Shown here: positions 1-9,839 of the stretch, one piece after another | Layout of the letters: each line of letters begins with the position of its first letter | Numbering within the stretch: position 1 is the stretch's first letter | DNA from: Euprymna scolopes | Lineage: Eukaryota > Mollusca > Cephalopoda > Sepiida > Sepiolidae | Direction: 5' to 3' | Length of the DNA stretch: 27,885 nt | Assembly: GCA_024364805.1 (NCBI GenBank) | Contig: CM044499.1 | Coordinates: forward strand, 90,299,863-90,327,747 | Program-made: the position numbers and the translations under genes | The notes under the pieces: generated by a model | What the model was told of the DNA's origin: nothing | What the model saw: only the letters and a program-made list of their open reading frames with translations | Databases searched by the model: none

Positions 1-47
1 ATATATATATGTGTATATATATACATACGTATATATATATATATATA
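1..47. repeat. (AT)n/(GT)n microsatellite at window edge
   Basis: Alternating AT with TATGTG and ACATACG interruptions. Confidence 0.9.
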
Positions 48-726
48 AACAGAGATGGAGAAGAATTGATAGTATTATAAAGCAATAGAAATAGCGAACG
101 TCTGTAGAGAAAGGAAGACAAGCAAGTATTCGGGGTAATGAAAGAAAAGCAATGATCTGGAAGGGAAAAAGTGATAGACGTTTATTGGCGGCGAACAGTT
201 TAGATGCGTTTTGCAAGAACACAAGACGATGCTGTCATCTCGAATGCAAGAAACAAAGAAAAAGGCAGGAGTAAAGGCGCCACGTTGAATCGAATGGTAC
301 ATACTATCAAGAAATCGTATAAAAGAATGAGATTCATGCTTGTAAAATGTTCCGACGAATATTTTCTTGCAGTTGTATAATCATATAAATACATTTGGTA
401 TAAAACCATTTACTAATAAATAATTGGAAACGGAATCTGTATATAAAGTTTGTAACAGGTTAAGCAATATTTGCACATTTTTTCATCGGCTAATCGATAA
501 TATAAAATACAACATTTGTCTCCGTTTTTATCTTTTCTTTCTTCAATGAAAATGCGACATCAATATCTGTTATTTATGGTGATAATGTATTTGAAGCCGA
601 AACCATACTATTAGTTTTTTTTTTCTAATGGATATTTTATATTTGTTTGTTTTAAGGCCAAACTAGACAAATTCAGACTTGTTGCATTGTAATAGCTTTC
701 ATTGATCAATTTAGTGGGAGTAGTGT
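48..726. other. No gene seen
   Basis: AT-rich sequence. Two short minus-strand frames at 75-409 show no domain and look like chance. Confidence 0.6.
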
Positions 727-838
727 AGTATCTGTGCTGTTGTGATGAAAATATCGTTTCGGGCATTATTGTTTAGGATTACAGTGTCTATTCTGTTGCC
801 ATGAAACCTGTACCCCAGGCATTACATCCTCTTGGGAG
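727..838 (+). repeat. Imperfect direct tandem duplication, ~56 bp unit
   Basis: The unit AGTATCTGTGCTGTTG...ATGAAA...GGGCATTA (from 727) recurs as AGTGTCTATTCTGTTG...ATGAAA...AGGCATTA (from 783). Confidence 0.55.
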
Positions 839-1159
839 TTGTAACGCATTTCAACAAGTAACTGTAACACTAATCTGCTCATTAGAAAATGTTCATCCTC
901 ATCATGCAATACTGGAACTGTTTAATTATAGAACAATATAGGTCCAATAAGTTCCTCATCGTGACATTGATCGATTTTCAATTGGACTCTGATTTTAAAC
1001 ATTTATTTTTCAGATCATAGAGCGACCCGTCTCAGAATACCACTTATGGAATTGTTAATAACACTGACAATCTATTCTGCTAATCAACGATATTTTGAAG
1101 CAATAAAGTTCACACGCTCTTGAGCAATTTTCGGGAGTAAGTATTGGTTAGTTAATACT

Positions 1160-2050
1160 TAAGGATTTGGACTATGCCGATGTCATCGCGATTCTTAGAA
1201 TAATTTCTCAGACATCCAATCAGTAATCGGTGAACTGCAACGCTTTACTTCTACCCTTGGCATGGGGGTTAACGTTGGAAAAATCAAACTGCTAACAGCA
1301 GGATTTCTTCCCACCGAAAATCAGCCAATCGTCCTGGAGAGAGAAGTTCTCGAAGATATGACTTGGTTCAAGTACCTAGGTTCAATTATCACAGCGACTG
1401 GACAAAAGGATGCAGATATTAATAGCCGCATTGCTAGCGCCCGACTCACCTTCTGCCGCCTTCATCCCCGTTTGTTGTCCATACGGGAACTCAAGCTAGT
1501 CAGAATAGTTATAGTCTGTCAAGCACTCTTATTTACTGCACCGTTCTCATCTACGGTTGTGAGTCCTGACCAATGAGAGCTGCTGATCTTCGCAGACTGG
1601 AGGATTTTTTATCATTTCCGTCTGCACCGCACCCTGTGTGTGCCCTGGCAACATTCCTGCCAAATATGGTGGCCCAGTGTGATGCCGCATCACCTCCCTC
1701 CATCGGATTCTTGTGAGAAATGACGCCTTCGCTGGGGTGGTCATACCCTCCGCTGTCAACGAGGCGGTCTCATCAGAGAAACTATCGATCCGGTTCCTCT
1801 TCGGGACTGGAAAAATGGATGCAGAGGCTAGCTTAAAATGTGGCTCAAAACGGTTAAACGAGATACTGAAGTGATTCGGGGTCCGACAATCTAAAGTACG
1901 CTGTTGGAACCGGGATTTGCTATCGATAGTGTCAGCGTTGGCGATGATTCGCCCGGCTTATTAAGCTTTCGTGCGCGATGTGGTGAATTCATTAGAAGTA
2001 GCCAGCTAATCGGTCCGATTGAATGCCGCCTCAAAACACGAAGACGTTTT
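1160..2050 (+). mobile_element. RTE-like LINE remnant, reverse transcriptase C-terminal half
   Basis: Translation gives a recognisable non-LTR reverse transcriptase, beginning with DLDYADVIAIL at 1164 (the catalytic YADD box with the second Asp changed to Val). NVGKIKLLTAG and FKYLGSIITATGQ follow, then DADINSRIASARLTFCRL, and after it a YGCES and DLRRLEDF region near 1550-1610. This order matches the palm-thumb and connection region of RTE-type LINEs. The reading frame is broken: DYAD and the following NVGK segment are in different frames, the frame shifts again near 1540, and a T-run near 1604 adds a base. Sequence after about 1800 (for example SSEKLSIRFLFGTGKMDAEA) is probably the degenerate C-terminus. 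The endonuclease and the N-terminal RT part are missing. It is a fossil, with the clade assigned by motif memory. Confidence 0.8.
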
Positions 2051-3200
2051 TAATCTGAATTATTCTGAATACGCCTCTAAGAAGTTATAAAATCAAACTT
2101 TGCTCGTCAATCTACGAAGATTTTCTCATTGCTACAGTTTCTTGAATTAATACATATTTGCATGAAAACGAGACAGTTTAGCGCTGCATATTTGTAGGGT
2201 TTCAAATAAATCGGGAATATACACATCTTATTTATAGAAATGAGTAGCTATTTATAAATGACTAAAGACTACTCGATGATAAAGGGTTACTGTATTATTC
2301 AATTGGGTAGGAATAATATAATGATGATATTAGAAGGGCAATTTCAGAATTTCATTACTGACGAGGACGGCTTTACAAGTATTTGTATACAGTAAACTTA
2401 AAGCCGGCGATATTGTGGTTACTATGAAAAACCTTCCTTTTATTGTGGTCTACAGATAGAAAGTTCTTCGATAGAAACTCTGTTCATGGAATTTCTGTTT
2501 GGTTTTAGACAAATAGAGGAAGTGGTGGTTGGAGCTAGAGGTTTAACTGTGTATGCTTTACAACTGAAATCATATATAATAGCTCAGTCGAGAACCTCCA
2601 ATGAAAATAACGATGTAATAGAGAAAGACAAGCAACGTCTATTCTGCGAAAAGAGAGTCATAGGGAAAAGAGATCATTTCTCACTAGAATCCTTGAGATA
2701 AGGCTTCATAATTAGTATATTCATTCAGCAATAAAATCAATATACATGTCTCACTAGATTACGAAATCGGCTCTTAGTTCTGTCAAGGCAAGATAACTTG
2801 CTTTGAGCGGCCCAAATAAAACTGCAGAACTCATTTGAGAACATATATGACTCCTGCGTAATTTATTGAGCGGTAGAATGATTCAATCACTAATAATAAC
2901 AATTTTTTATGTAAAGTTTCCATTTTAGATGTTGTGAAATGTCAGTGAAAGAAGATCTCAACGGAACAGTTTACTTACAAGAATCCGCATCCTTTAGCTA
3001 TTTGAAATGTCTATTCGAATAACGATTTTTTTTTTATCTAGTATGAGTCGAAAGCTGCAGAATGTTTGTCATACGACTGAAAGGAAGAAAGAGGGAAAAG
3101 ACAATAAAAACCAACAAAAAAAAGAAGGAGCAAAAAAAAAGGAAAGAAAAACACATGGAAAGCAAATGGAACAGACTTAATGCAGCCGATATTTATGGGA
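2051..3200. other. Probable intron or intergenic sequence
   Basis: Downstream of the CCP exon donor on the minus strand. A weak acceptor-like ATTTCAG on that strand near 2564 does not lead to a convincing exon in the required phase. Confidence 0.5.
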
Positions 3201-3206
3201 ACTTAC

Positions 3207-3383
3207 CTGGAATGCATCGAGGTATCAATGTCCAAGATCCATTGACACACTTAATATCGGAAGTGTCGTTGAGGACAAGACCCGCTCTGCACCGGTAATC
3301 AATGAAAGTGTTGTGGTCGACCCAGATGCCCTCGCGACTATGCATCACTGTACCATTTACGATCGACGGAACCTGGCATTGAC
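3207..3383 (-). CDS. Internal exon encoding one sushi/CCP domain (host gene, partial)
   Basis: This minus-strand exon of 177 nt is flanked by a GTAAGT donor (3201-3206) and an AG acceptor (3384-3385). Upstream of the acceptor lies a T-rich tract and a perfect TACTAAC branch point (3403-3409). The exon is phase 1-1, the usual phase of single-domain CCP exons, and carries 58 full codons without a stop. The protein shows the CCP pattern: an opening QCQVPSIVNG, then YRCRAG, then IKCVNGSW, then PRCIP. Four cysteines would form the C1-C3 and C2-C4 disulfides, with the conserved Trp between C3 and C4. CCP domains are extracellular binding modules found in complement regulators, adhesion proteins, selectin-like lectins and some receptors. 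Which protein this belongs to cannot be told from one domain. No other exon of the gene was recognised in the window, which suggests very long introns. Family assignment is firm; gene identity is unknown. Confidence 0.9.
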
Positions 3384-3440
3384 CTGCGATAACAAAATAA
3401 CAGTTAGTAAAAAAAGAAAAAAAAACTCATTTTACAATAC
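3384..3440 (-). promoter_or_regulatory. 3' splice-site region of the CCP exon (branch point, pyrimidine tract, acceptor)
   Basis: Read on the minus strand, a long T/C run is followed by TACTAAC (3403-3409), then a T-rich stretch and ATCGCAG immediately before the CCP exon. The branch motif lies about 20 nt from the AG, at the short end of the normal range. Together with the GTAAGT donor this is a canonical U2-type splice-site set. Confidence 0.8.
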
Positions 3441-3949
3441 AACAGTTAAACCACAACACTACACAACAATAGAGTGCTATGCTAGTAAGAACTATTCTGT
3501 GCACTAAGAGGTCGTTGTTATGTTATAAATCGTCTGTTTTGTGGCGTATACGTCATGGTGAATGCAGCTACAGTAGATGTTTATTTTATGAGTGCTATCG
3601 AATTATAACTATGCTAAATCGTGGCAATTCCACAATGTTTTTCATATTGAAATCATTTGTTGGTTTTCAATATGTGATCTTCTTCCAATATGTAATTAAC
3701 AATAAAACACTTTTTTAGCTACGATTAATGTGCAGCATCTATTCTGTCTATACTCGATCAGTAAAGGAAAATATTTCTAGATTAAAGTAATTTTCATTTT
3801 TGTTACAACCCAAAAGTTTCTCTTTCATGTAACTGTATTTCCATGCATTAAAAAACGACTTTGTGTCAAGTTTGCCTTCGTGGGGAGGTAATTAAGTAGG
3901 AACGCTTAGCTTTTTAGCTAAAAGCAAAGTGTGGTATCTTTTTTTTTAC

Positions 3950-4035
3950 ATGGGGGTCACCACTTATCAAGGCCCGAAGGCCACTCAGGGATAAGAGTTA
4001 TTGCGTGTACAGTAATCAATGGGATAGTATTGAAG
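3950..4035 (+). repeat. Unclassified repeat family R2, copy 1
   Basis: GGGGTCACCACTTATCAAGG, then CCACTCAGGGATAAGAGTT and AATCAATGGGATAGTATTGA. Three other places share the core. Confidence 0.6.
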
Positions 4036-5397
4036 TAATAATTATTCTAATACTGCATTTAAACTTTTCCATCCTTGGTCAGTTAAAAAATGCTTCTAGG
4101 CTGAAACAATTTTTTTTGGTTACAATTCAAAATTCCCCATTTGGGGAGCTGGATTTCCTTACATAAAAATTCGATATTGTGTCTAACTTTGCTGTTCTAC
4201 TGAGGCAAACATTAGTTAATAAGATATATTTTTTCAAAATAAATATTAGTAAACATTACAACTGATATCGCATATTCATAAGCGGTATATAAGAAACATG
4301 GTGCCTCAGTTGTTCAAAATTTGAAATTAGATTAAAAATGGAATTATATTAAAATAGGGCGTACTGTCATTTGTGCAAGAAATGCACGTTTATTCATTCG
4401 CATAAATAAATAATATTGCATGAAGATCATCATAATCACATCGTATGAACCCGAAGATTCTATTATTGGCACTGGTTTTCCCGATATTTTTTCTAGTTGG
4501 AATTTGTTTCTAGAAAGACATGTGGGATTACGGGACAACTTAACGGTTGCCCATATCAAGTGAAACTGTTTTTTGTGGAACAAATTGATTCGAAGTTGGG
4601 ACAAACAGGTCGTGAGTTCGTGTCGTTTTGTTGGATTTTTTTTTAAATCCAAGAAGTTCATATATTTTTTTAAATTAAAAACAATAACTTTTACTTTCAT
4701 TTCTCCTACCTACTTATATGTCAACATGCTGTCATTACCTACGCAAATAGCTATTATTATATCTGATCTCGAAGTGAATAATTAAGTCAATGAATGCAAC
4801 CGATTAGAAGCAGCTAAAGCAAGCACCTTTCTTTAAATTGATCATTAAAATTTGTGCAAAGTCAGCGTTTTTTTATTCGGCAGTTTAAAATGCTTGAACG
4901 ATGCTATCAACAGGCTGTTTAAATGTGCTTACTTGTTTTATGCTTTTGTTTTGAGGTAATCTTATTTCTTTATTTCTTCATCTTTCTCGGTTTTATTTGT
5001 CTGGCTCAGAGTAAAGTCGAACGAATAAACTAACACTTTCATTAACTGATTTGCTAGCAAAGGAAAAAATAATAATAAAAAAAAACAAGCCTCGGTAGAT
5101 GAGATCGAGTTTAGCATCGCTACTTAAGCCTTTGTTATTTTAGTGTTTGATCTACTACCAAAAATAATGTCGCTAAAATTGTATATAGTCAATTTGAACA
5201 GTCACAAAATATCAAACAAAAAAAAAACTTAACTTCTGTTGAATTTCTTTTTAATAAAGCAGTTGTACAAGTTTTTTTTTTTTAAAGACAACACGGGCTA
5301 ACAGTTCTTTCACTAGTGGTGGTTCTTGTCCAGTACACTGCATCTCCAATCCTCTATTATAAGAACTTAGTTGTATTTATTTGTAGATTTATATATA
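4036..5397. other. AT-rich region, no gene recognised
   Basis: Homopolymer A and T runs and short chance frames only, apart from the 4344-4700 frame listed separately. Confidence 0.55.
4344..4700 (-). other. Unrecognised 118-codon open frame, probably not a gene
   Basis: This is the longest open frame outside recognised transposons. The product is Lys-, Phe- and Ile-rich, as expected from AT-rich DNA. Parts (HLIWATVKLSRNPTCLSRN) read better than random. No domain, signal peptide or splice sites were recognised. It may be part of an unclassified repeat. Confidence 0.15.
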
Positions 5398-5880
5398 AAT
5401 ACGAAGGTAGTATTTTTGTTCTATTTTTAAAATTTATCTCCAAAAGTTTAAGAGCTACGTAGATACAAGTACTACTATTAAACCAAGTGAATCTATTTCG
5501 TACATAAGGCACCACCATTCTCAATGAACTTTTGCCAGCGATGAACGATACAAACGGGCGACCAAAGCGCGCTTAGTCATACGAGAGTCGTTCCAAATTC
5601 TACTTTTTAACTCAAAAAGTTTAAGAGCTACGAAGACGGTGTAGTACCATTAAAACGAGCTAACATTTGTGATTAAGAATTTATTTTCTTCATAGCCACC
5701 ACAATTTTCAGTGCACTTTTGTTACGAATTCAATGACGCACATTCAAGACAGTGGTTCCCACACAGTCAATATCTGCAACAGAAAGATGAAACTTTCAGG
5801 TTATGAATGCATAAGCTCAGTAATCTTAAGAATGCAATTTGCAATTCCTCTAATAAGTTTGGAAGATATAAACAAGACCG
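5398..5880 (-). mobile_element. Mariner-derived element with duplicated right end, copy 1
   Basis: Read on the minus strand from about 5880 it has a 5' block (ACTGAGCTTATGCATTCATA, then GTTGCAGATATTGACTGTGT). A transposase C-terminal tail follows (AAAAGTGCACTGAAAATTG) and a 3' UTR ending in the inverted repeat GGAACGACTCTCGTATG (about 5577-5595). After a linker of about 50 bp comes a second C-terminal tail (GGCAAAAGTTCATTGAGAAT, near 5530) with a second 3' UTR that decays into its own terminal repeat near 5398. No left inverted repeat was found. The same order is seen in the copy at 23895-24405. It is related to the complete MITE at 16836-17375. Confidence 0.78.
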
Positions 5881-5960
5881 ATAGCCATTAGTCGCGTGCT
5901 CTCGTGTAATGAATGTATGCGTGAATATAGGATTGACATGAAATTCTTAAAGATAAACTA

Positions 5961-6112
5961 AAATGGCCGAAAAATGGACTGAAATGACTTAAAATGACTT
6001 TAATGAACTTAAGGATGAATTGGATAACCTTAATAATGACTTGAATGCTTAAAAAATAACTGGAATCCTTCAAAAACCACTTGAATGATCTGGAGAATGA
6101 CTTGAATGGCTT
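5961..6112. repeat. Degenerate ~10-bp minisatellite
   Basis: Successive units resemble AAATGACTT with a period near 10 bp (GAAATGACTT, AAAATGACTT, TAATGAACTT), drifting further along (TGAATGACTT-like, GAATGGCTT). The minus-strand open frame over it is a product of the repeat, not a gene. Confidence 0.65.
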
Positions 6113-6209
6113 TGCGACTGACTGGTTGTAAAGTGGGTGATCATTTTACATTAAATTGGTACAGAAAAGTGATCCCCCGCTTTATATCGCAAATTTACAA
6201 ACATAAGTA

Positions 6210-6325
6210 CAGCATGTAGTAAGAAAGATAGTACACTTTGATCTTGGCCAAAAGGCCAAGAAAAGCTTAAAAAGCTAAGGACAACATCTATTTTGATCTT
6301 AACCAAAAAGGCCAAGCACAAAAGT
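6210..6325 (-). pseudogene. Tandem U2 snRNA 5'-end-like segments (snRNA-derived repeat)
   Basis: Read on the minus strand, the segment at about 6215-6268 gives GGCCTTTTGGCCAAGATCAA, then AGTGTACTATCTTTCTTA. It matches the first 45 or so nucleotides of U2 snRNA (stem I, then the branch-site recognition region GUGUAGUAUCUGUUCUUA) at about 80 percent by eye. The branch-recognition GUAGUA reads GTACTA here. A second, poorer head lies upstream in transcript sense (about 6275-6325: CTTGGCCTTTTTGGTTAAGA then TCAA). No Sm site or 3' half of U2 was recognised. It is not a functional U2 gene. It could be a truncated retropseudogene or part of a SINE-like repeat built on the U2 head. Confidence 0.55.
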
Positions 6326-6331
6326 GTTACG

Positions 6332-6376
6332 GACAGCCGACAGACCGACCGACCGACAAACCGACGGACCGACGGA
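6332..6376. repeat. Short (GACC)n/(GACG)n tandem repeat
   Basis: Tetranucleotide array of GACC, GACA and GACG units next to the U2-like heads (CAGACCGACCGACCGACAAA then CCGACGGACCGACGG). Confidence 0.8.
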
Positions 6377-7651
6377 ATGACTTATAGAGTCTCTTGCACG
6401 TGACTATAAACAAGAGGCATTAATTTTGGAACGCCCGTCATACAACATTTTGCGAGTAAAAACTGTCAGACAAAACCACTTCAAGTGTTTAGGGGAGTCG
6501 AGAAACTAAATAACAAGTCCAACAACACACTGCTGTCTAAAATGAATTAGAAAAAAACAACAACCTTTACTTTACTTCCATAATGATGCGTTTTATTTTC
6601 TGTTATCTTTTCATACCGATTGCTACAATTTTTCTTTCTTTTTCATTTTTAAACTAAGCGTTACTTTATATGAATAGGAATGTTAATGTGAACACCGACG
6701 AAGCATATTTTTTCGTAACTTTTGGTAGATGGTGTACACTTGTATATATAATAATGCATTCAATCACTCCTACACTATAGCTTTCTCTTTCTTGCAAAAG
6801 AGAAAAACATCCTCAAATTATCCCCCACGTGTTTCTGGCGACTTTCTATCTATGACGCAATGTACTGTTATATAGACATACTCATCTTTATAGATAAAGA
6901 TAAAGCCGTCTTTGACTTTTTTGGAATTTCATATTTTTCATCACTCTATCCTTATGTATAAAATTCTATTTTACCATGATTTTTACACATCCACACGACT
7001 AAGATAATAGCTTTAATGTTTATTATGAAATCAATTATGAATTTAATGTTAATTATGAAAACTTTATAAATTACAATTAATTGAATCTCTAAAAGAAGTT
7101 AGTGTTTCTTTTCAGTTTTTCTGTTCGTACGCAGATAGAAATAGGCAATTGATTGATAAAATAATAATAGTCAGAGTACACCTTACTAAAACCTTTCTTT
7201 AAGATGCTCCATAATCTTTTATACAATTGTTATACCCAGGTTCGAATCTTATATAAGTCTAAAGTCTTTTTTTTAAACAGGGCATCTGTTTTATAAATTT
7301 ACAGAAATTAATATAACCAAATAGCATAGCAAATATTACATATCTATATATTTTTAACTACTGAACTTTTTTATAATCCGCGAAAAAAGTAAGAATTAAA
7401 AAGATTATTTTTGTTTAAGAATTAGATTTCCCACTATAGCATAAAAAGTTAGACCAGTGTTGTATTTTTCCGCACACAGGCACCTACTCTCCCATTAGAT
7501 ATTATTATGGGGTATGTAGGACCAGTATAAACCAGTAATTTATTTAAAGTTAAAATTAGATAATAATCTCCGAAGAAGAACTTTTGATTGATGGTCAGGC
7601 ATTAACCCATAGGACCGACCAGCACCTGTATACGTAATAATAGATATTTCT
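6377..7651. other. AT-rich region, no gene recognised
   Basis: No domain, repeat or structured element was recognised. A box-B-like GGTTCGAATC at about 7240 has no partner A box. Confidence 0.55.
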
Positions 7652-7715
7652 TAATGTTTTTGTGTGATTATCACTTATCAAGGAATAATAGTTAATGGGG
7701 TGGGAATGAATATCA
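7652..7715 (+). repeat. Unclassified repeat family R2, copy 2
   Basis: GATTATCACTTATCAAGG, then ATAATAGTTAATGGGGTGGG. It lacks the middle CCACTCAGGGATA part of copy 1 but keeps the block after it. Confidence 0.5.
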
Positions 7716-9043
7716 AGCGAAAGATGAGGGACACTATGCGAGTACTAACATTGATCGATGATATAACGTGTTTGATTACTTTAGAGACGCACCAGAAAAA
7801 AAAAACTTGTTGATCAAATTGTAATCAGCAGGGAAGAAATCTCGCGACAATGTGTTCAACAGATGGTAAACCCATGACAATAAACTCTGTCCATGAAAAT
7901 TTCGCCTGACGCTGGTCACACTGAGGAGGAAAGCAAAGTCTTATTTTCATTATGGTATAAAAACGAGTTTCTGCTGTGAAGTTCTTACCAAGATTTGAGC
8001 TCACTCAGGCTTCTTCCATGAAAATAACTATAGAATAGCGTGAGATAAACAGCATGTTTTGTGTAAGAAATGGGTTCTAGAGACGAGAAGAGGTTGACCC
8101 TACTAAATTTTGAAGTCGATTTTGTGCTCTGCCAACGTAGAAGTGAGGGCGCTGTGTGGCACCACACCGGATGAGGCATTAGTATGCCATCTTTGGACGC
8201 ATCTAACTCATATACCAGTTTCGTTTATTGTGTGTACAAAAAACTCGACTAGCAAAACTGATTGGTTCCCTCCTTCCCCGTAATCGCATTGTCTCCATAG
8301 ACAAAGAAACGGTGGTATTTATTTGCAATTGCAATGCTAACAACGCCACTTGCGTTGCGCTTGTTATTAGTGAATTGAGCATATAAAACAAAGAATAAAA
8401 AGAGAAAAAGAAAAGTTGGTTACATATTGTGAATAACATGCAGTAGCAATTAGAAAGCGTTCGGGGCCTTTTTACCGAAACGAAATTGTTCGCTTTGCTT
8501 CGGCGTTTATGTTATATCCTGCTGTAAATTCATTCTCAGAATCAACAACAGGGCTTTTCTGTTTTTACTTTTATTATATTTAGACTATCTCTCTCTCTTT
8601 CCCCCCCCCATCTTCTCTAATAAGACTGCATTATACTCGGAGGCTGTTTATTTGTTTGTTTACTCGCCTGTCTTTGTCTCTGATCAGCTTCCAAAAATAA
8701 CTATTTGTTACACAGTTAAACAGTAATCAGATGAAGGCGATCACGTGTTAAGCCAGCTAGTACTAATATAAAAAAGGGTGTCTCCGTCCCAATCTTCCTA
8801 TAATTTTTTGAAGAGTCAATTAATTAAGATGATACCATAGAAACAAAAATGACTGAAGGGAAGCTGGCAAAATAACCTTGGTCTGATGTGTGAACGAATG
8901 TAAGGAAAACATTTAAGAAACTAAAATGCATTTTGGTAGAATTTTTTTTATAATTTATTCGTTAAACAGATTGCTTTTTTATATTATGCTCTTGTGTATT
9001 TTTAGTTCAATACATGTTCCATTAAAAGTAAATTATTGTTATT

Positions 9044-9045
<2 letters not shown>
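7716..9045. other. No gene recognised
   Basis: Contains a short CT/C homopolymer tract near 8590-8610. The segment 7880-8180 is more GC-balanced and may be an unclassified repeat, but no diagnostic feature was seen. Confidence 0.5.
8907..8942 (+). repeat. Short dispersed repeat (partner at 13321-13352)
   Basis: CATTTAAGAAACTAAAATGC then ATTTTGGTAGA. The partner reads CATTTAAGAAATTGAAATGC then ATTTTGATAGA: 27 of 31 positions match. Confidence 0.5.

Positions 9046-9101
<56 letters not shown>
9046..9101. repeat. (AAT)n microsatellite
   Basis: Uninterrupted ATA/AAT triplets, about 18 units. Confidence 0.95.
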
Positions 9102-9102
<1 letters not shown>

Positions 9103-9330
9103 AATGTCTTACACACCACACAGTAAGTCATGGGCCTAGTATATAGATGGGGTCAATAATAAGAACATTAATCTATGTGCTGTTTATAAATAACAGCCCT
9201 TCAAATGGCTCTTGTCAAAATTTGAACCTCTTCAGATTTATAGTTTACAAATTACAGTTATTTAAGTGAAACTACTGTTTCAAATTTTCAAAACTATGGA
9301 AAAATCTGAACTTAATTCTTTATTTCTAGT

Positions 9331-9390
9331 AGGGGTTGGTGTCACCGCTAATCAATGTCCAAAGACCACTTTAGGGATAGGAATAAATTT
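9331..9390 (+). repeat. Unclassified repeat family R2, copy 3
   Basis: GTGTCACCGCTAATCAATGT, then GACCACTTTAGGGATAGGAA. Same order and spacing as copy 1. Confidence 0.55.
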
Positions 9391-9839
9391 TGTGTATACA
9401 ATGAGAGAACACTGTGATGATCAACACGCTACTCAGAATTTGCATAAGAGAGGGAGTGACTGAAATAATCTTATTTACTTATTGTTACATTGGAAAAAAT
9501 GTGACTTTGTTTGTCTGAGGAACTACTAAACCTCTGTCATATTTTGACCTACAGGCTTGAAACTTGATAAATAGGAGATTTGTACATGTAGAAAAAATTC
9601 GATTTGATTTTAAGCCGGAAGAAATACCTGCTAAAGGATCAAAATAAAAATAGAACTTGACAGGCGTAAGTCGACTTAAAGAACTCTCCTAAGCATACAC
9701 AAAGATGCATTTGTATCTTTTACAACCTTAGTCTGTAAGATTTTACACGCGTAAGGACATAATACAGTTTGCAACGAATAAGGCTAAAGAGCTAGGTGTT
9801 TTGTTTTCGATTCTATCTGAAAGCACCCACGTCATTTTT
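9391..9839. other. No gene recognised
   Basis: AT-rich sequence leading to the 3' tail of the LINE. Confidence 0.5.

Noticed and set aside
2420-2564. Possible terminal exon of the CCP gene on the minus strand, after an ATTTCAG acceptor
   Set aside because: In the phase required by the CCP exon it stops after about nine codons. The longer frame is in the wrong phase and shows no domain.
5888-6073. Hydrophobic minus-strand frame with regular Ile/Lys/Phe pattern
   Set aside because: The pattern comes from the ~10-bp minisatellite, not from a coiled coil or membrane protein.
7230-7260. Box-B-like GGTTCGAATC suggesting a tRNA-derived SINE
   Set aside because: No A box at the expected distance and no tRNA cloverleaf or A-rich tail.
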